Source of the DNA: Bacteroidales bacterium UBA1182 | Lineage (GTDB): Bacteria; Bacteroidota; Bacteroidia; Bacteroidales; Bacteroidaceae | Assembly (NCBI GenBank): GCA_002310015.1 | Contig: DBYQ01000037.1 | Coordinates: 1-26,310, forward strand | Length of the DNA: 26,310 bases | Direction of reading: 5' to 3' | Part shown: piece by piece, positions 24,626 to 26,310 of the stretch | How the letters are laid out: every line of letters begins with the position of its first letter | How positions within the stretch are numbered: the stretch's first letter is position 1 | The notes under the pieces: model-generated | The model's database searches: none | Told to the model about the DNA's origin: nothing | The model's input: only the letters and a program-made list of their open reading frames with translations | Position numbers and translations under genes: made by a program

Positions 24626-24662
24626 AAGGAGGAATTGTTGTTTACAGTTTCTCCTTTTTTTT
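24626..24662 (+). terminator. Leader terminator (attenuator) upstream of carA
   Basis: AAGGAGGAATTG (24626-24637) pairs with CAGTTTCTCCTT (24645-24656) over 12 positions with two G-T pairs and a 7-base loop, and runs directly into eight Ts. Since it lies between the predicted promoter and the carA start, it could control carA/carB transcription by premature termination. Confidence 0.65.
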
Positions 24663-24703
24663 ACTCTGTGATTGAGAAGAGTTTAACACAATAAATAGAG
24701 AGA

Positions 24704-25765
24704 ATGACAGTATCATTGATTTTGGCCGACGGCACCTGCTTTAAGGGTGAGTCATTCGGCTACGAACATCCGGTAAGCGGTGAGTTGGTATTCAACACCG
24801 CTATGGCAGGTTATCCTGAGATCCTGACTGAGCCAGCATCACGCGGTCAGTTGATTGTTATGACCTATCCGGTCATCGGTAACTATGGAATCCAGCCCAT
24901 GACAAATGATGAGAATGGACTTCCTACCAATGCTGAGAGTGCCCAGGCACAGGCTCGTGCCCTGATAGTAAGTGAGATCAGTGACTATTACAGCCACTGG
25001 AACGCCAAGGAGTCACTCGCAGAGTGGATGAAGCGTGAAAAGGTGGTAGGCGTGATGGGCGTTGATACCCGTGAACTTACCAAGCATATCCGCAACCACG
25101 GCAGTATGACCGCCAAGATCCTGTTTGACGGAAAGGCAAAACCAGAGGAGTATGCATATACCAATCTGCTCCCGGAGGTATCTGTTGAGGAGCCTGTAAC
25201 CTACAATGAGGCCGGCAAGAAGACGGTTGTCCTGGTTGACTGCGGTGTAAAGGCCGGTGTGGTACGTTGCCTTATCAATGAGGATCTCAAGGTAGTACGC
25301 GTTCCCTGGAACTATGACTACTCAAAGATAAAGATGGACGGTCTGGTGATATCTGACGGTCCCGGTAACCCCAGTTACTGTAGTGAGGTGGTAACCAAGT
25401 TGCAGAAGTTCATGGCCAAGAACGATACCCCGATATTGGGCATCGGTATGGGATGCCTGCTGCTTGGACTTGCCGGCGGTATGGATACCTATAAGTTGAA
25501 GTTCGGTCACCACACACAGAACCAGCCGGTAATCCTGGCCGGTACGGACCGATGCTACATTACCACACAGAACCACAACTACGCAATCCGTGAGGATTCA
25601 GTGGTAGGTCAGTGGAAGGTATATCTCAAGAACCTGAATGACGGTTCTGTTGAGGGCATCTACAACACACGCAAGCCTTGGGTAGGCGTGATGTTCCACT
25701 CAGAGAGCGATCAGGTCAACACTGACGCCATGTTTATTTATGATGATTTTGTTTCAAAACTCTAA
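24704..25765 (+). CDS. carA: Carbamoyl-phosphate synthase small-subunit homologue lacking the catalytic Cys
   Basis: A 353-aa CarA homologue of near-normal length: the N-terminal domain starts with SLILADGTCFKGESFG and FNTAMAGYPE, and the C-terminal domain is a class I glutamine amidotransferase (VVLVDCGVKAG; ISDGPGNPSYCS). Normal CarA uses the Cys of GICxGxQ to hydrolyse glutamine; here the motif is GIGMGCLLL, with Gly248 in that place and a displaced Cys251. The following GH and QNH regions (FGHHTQNQPV, TTQNHNYAI) and the His332/Glu334 pair (FHSES for the usual FHPEA) are kept. It probably binds CarB but may not deliver ammonia from glutamine, or may do so differently. A leader terminator precedes it, and carB follows after 12 bases. 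Confidence 0.85.
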   Translation: MTVSLILADGTCFKGESFGYEHPVSGELVFNTAMAGYPEILTEPASRGQLIVMTYPVIGNYGIQPMTNDENGLPTNAESAQAQARALIVSEISDYYSHWNAKESLAEWMKREKVVGVMGVDTRELTKHIRNHGSMTAKILFDGKAKPEEYAYTNLLPEVSVEEPVTYNEAGKKTVVLVDCGVKAGVVRCLINEDLKVVRVPWNYDYSKIKMDGLVISDGPGNPSYCSEVVTKLQKFMAKNDTPILGIGMGCLLLGLAGGMDTYKLKFGHHTQNQPVILAGTDRCYITTQNHNYAIREDSVVGQWKVYLKNLNDGSVEGIYNTRKPWVGVMFHSESDQVNTDAMFIYDDFVSKL

Positions 25766-25777
25766 CACCCCGCTACT

Positions 25778-26310
25778 ATGGCATTGAAGAAATACAAGAA
25801 AGTGCTGCTCCTGGGTTCAGGTGCACTCAAGATAGGTGAGGCCGGCGAATTCGATTACTCAGGTTCACAGGCCCTCAAGGCTCTTAAGGAGGAGAACATT
25901 GAGACCATCCTCATTAACCCTAACATCGCTACGGTACAGACCAGTGAGGGTGTTGCTGACAGAGTATATTTCTACCCTGTAACCCCGTTCTTTGTTGAGA
26001 AGGTGATTGCCAAGGAGCGTCCCGATGCAATCCTGTTGGCATTCGGTGGCCAGACCGCCCTGAACTGCGGTGTTGCCCTGGAGCAGAACGGTGTTCTGGA
26101 TAAATATAAGGTAAAGGTGCTGGGTACTCAGGTTAGAGCCATCATGGACACTGAGGACCGTGACCTCTTTATCAAGCGTCTTGATGAGATAGGCGTACAG
26201 ACCATAAAGAGCCACGCCGTTGAGACTATGGACGATGCACGCGCTGCTGCACGTGAACTGGGTTACCCGGTTATCATCCGTTCAGCATACGCTCTGGGCG
26301 GTCTGGGTTC
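25778..26310 (+). CDS. carB: Carbamoyl-phosphate synthase large subunit, N-terminal part (runs off the window)
   Basis: The first 177 codons of CarB, still open at the right edge. The N-terminal strand and loop KKVLLLGSGALKIGEAGEFD and the SGSQALKALKEE helix are typical of the pre-ATP-grasp domain. INPNIATVQT, LLAFGGQTALNCG and the start of the ATP-grasp domain (MDTEDRDLFIKRL, YPVIIRSAYALGG) follow. CarB makes carbamoyl phosphate from bicarbonate, ATP and ammonia for pyrimidine and arginine synthesis. It is 12 bases downstream of the unusual CarA. Confidence 0.95.
   Translation, partial: MALKKYKKVLLLGSGALKIGEAGEFDYSGSQALKALKEENIETILINPNIATVQTSEGVADRVYFYPVTPFFVEKVIAKERPDAILLAFGGQTALNCGVALEQNGVLDKYKVKVLGTQVRAIMDTEDRDLFIKRLDEIGVQTIKSHAVETMDDARAAARELGYPVIIRSAYALGGLG

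Overview
The window looks like a chromosomal segment of a Bacteroidota (Bacteroidales) bacterium of the Bacteroides/Prevotella kind. The evidence is promoter elements of the Bacteroides type (TAnnTTTG), starts without Shine-Dalgarno sequences, a GH43 lipoprotein, a FISUMP-type surface protein, and a CarB with the N-terminal sequence typical of the phylum. Almost everything lies on the + strand. Only the partial tRNA-Thr at the left edge is on the - strand.

Region 1 (1-190) holds the 5' part of tRNA-Thr(CGT) and a divergent promoter region. A well-spaced Bacteroides promoter (TTTG, 20 bp, TTAATTTG) is followed at once by a perfect 9-bp stem-loop at the predicted transcript start.

Region 2 (191-21001) is one tightly packed, apparently single-operon gene cluster of about 21 kb and 23 genes, most of them overlapping or a few bases apart. 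It is a type II fatty-acid/polyketide-like pathway of the aryl polyene (APE)/flexirubin kind: ketoreductase, three ketosynthases with intact Cys-His-His, two ketosynthase-like proteins without catalytic residues (one half-size), two ACPs, two hotdog dehydratases, a thioesterase, a methyltransferase, and a PaaK-like acyl ligase. It also carries three acyltransferase domains of two or more types (LpxL-like, a PlsC domain fused to an MMPL/RND exporter, and a stand-alone PlsC-like protein), a GT2 glycosyltransferase, LolA, a small EamA/SMR transporter, a phytoene-desaturase-like flavoprotein, a radical SAM protein, an exported esterase and one unrecognised 120-aa protein. The likely product is a polyunsaturated acyl (polyene) pigment made on ACP, joined to a lipid or sugar and moved to the outer membrane. 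No aromatic ammonia-lyase is present in the window, so the origin of any aryl starter is open.

Region 3 (20988-24290) starts with an AT-rich, direct-repeat-bounded segment that supplies the stop codon of the last cluster gene. It continues with a GH43 lipoprotein ending in an unusually long terminator, a small secreted protein, and a secreted coiled-coil plus FISUMP protein. The C-terminal end of that last protein changes in base composition and looks like a candidate target of a diversity-generating retroelement (DGR).

Region 4 (24291-26310) holds inverted repeats and a folded-RNA candidate, then a car operon with a leader terminator. Its CarA lacks the glutaminase nucleophile Cys, and the start of carB runs off the right edge.
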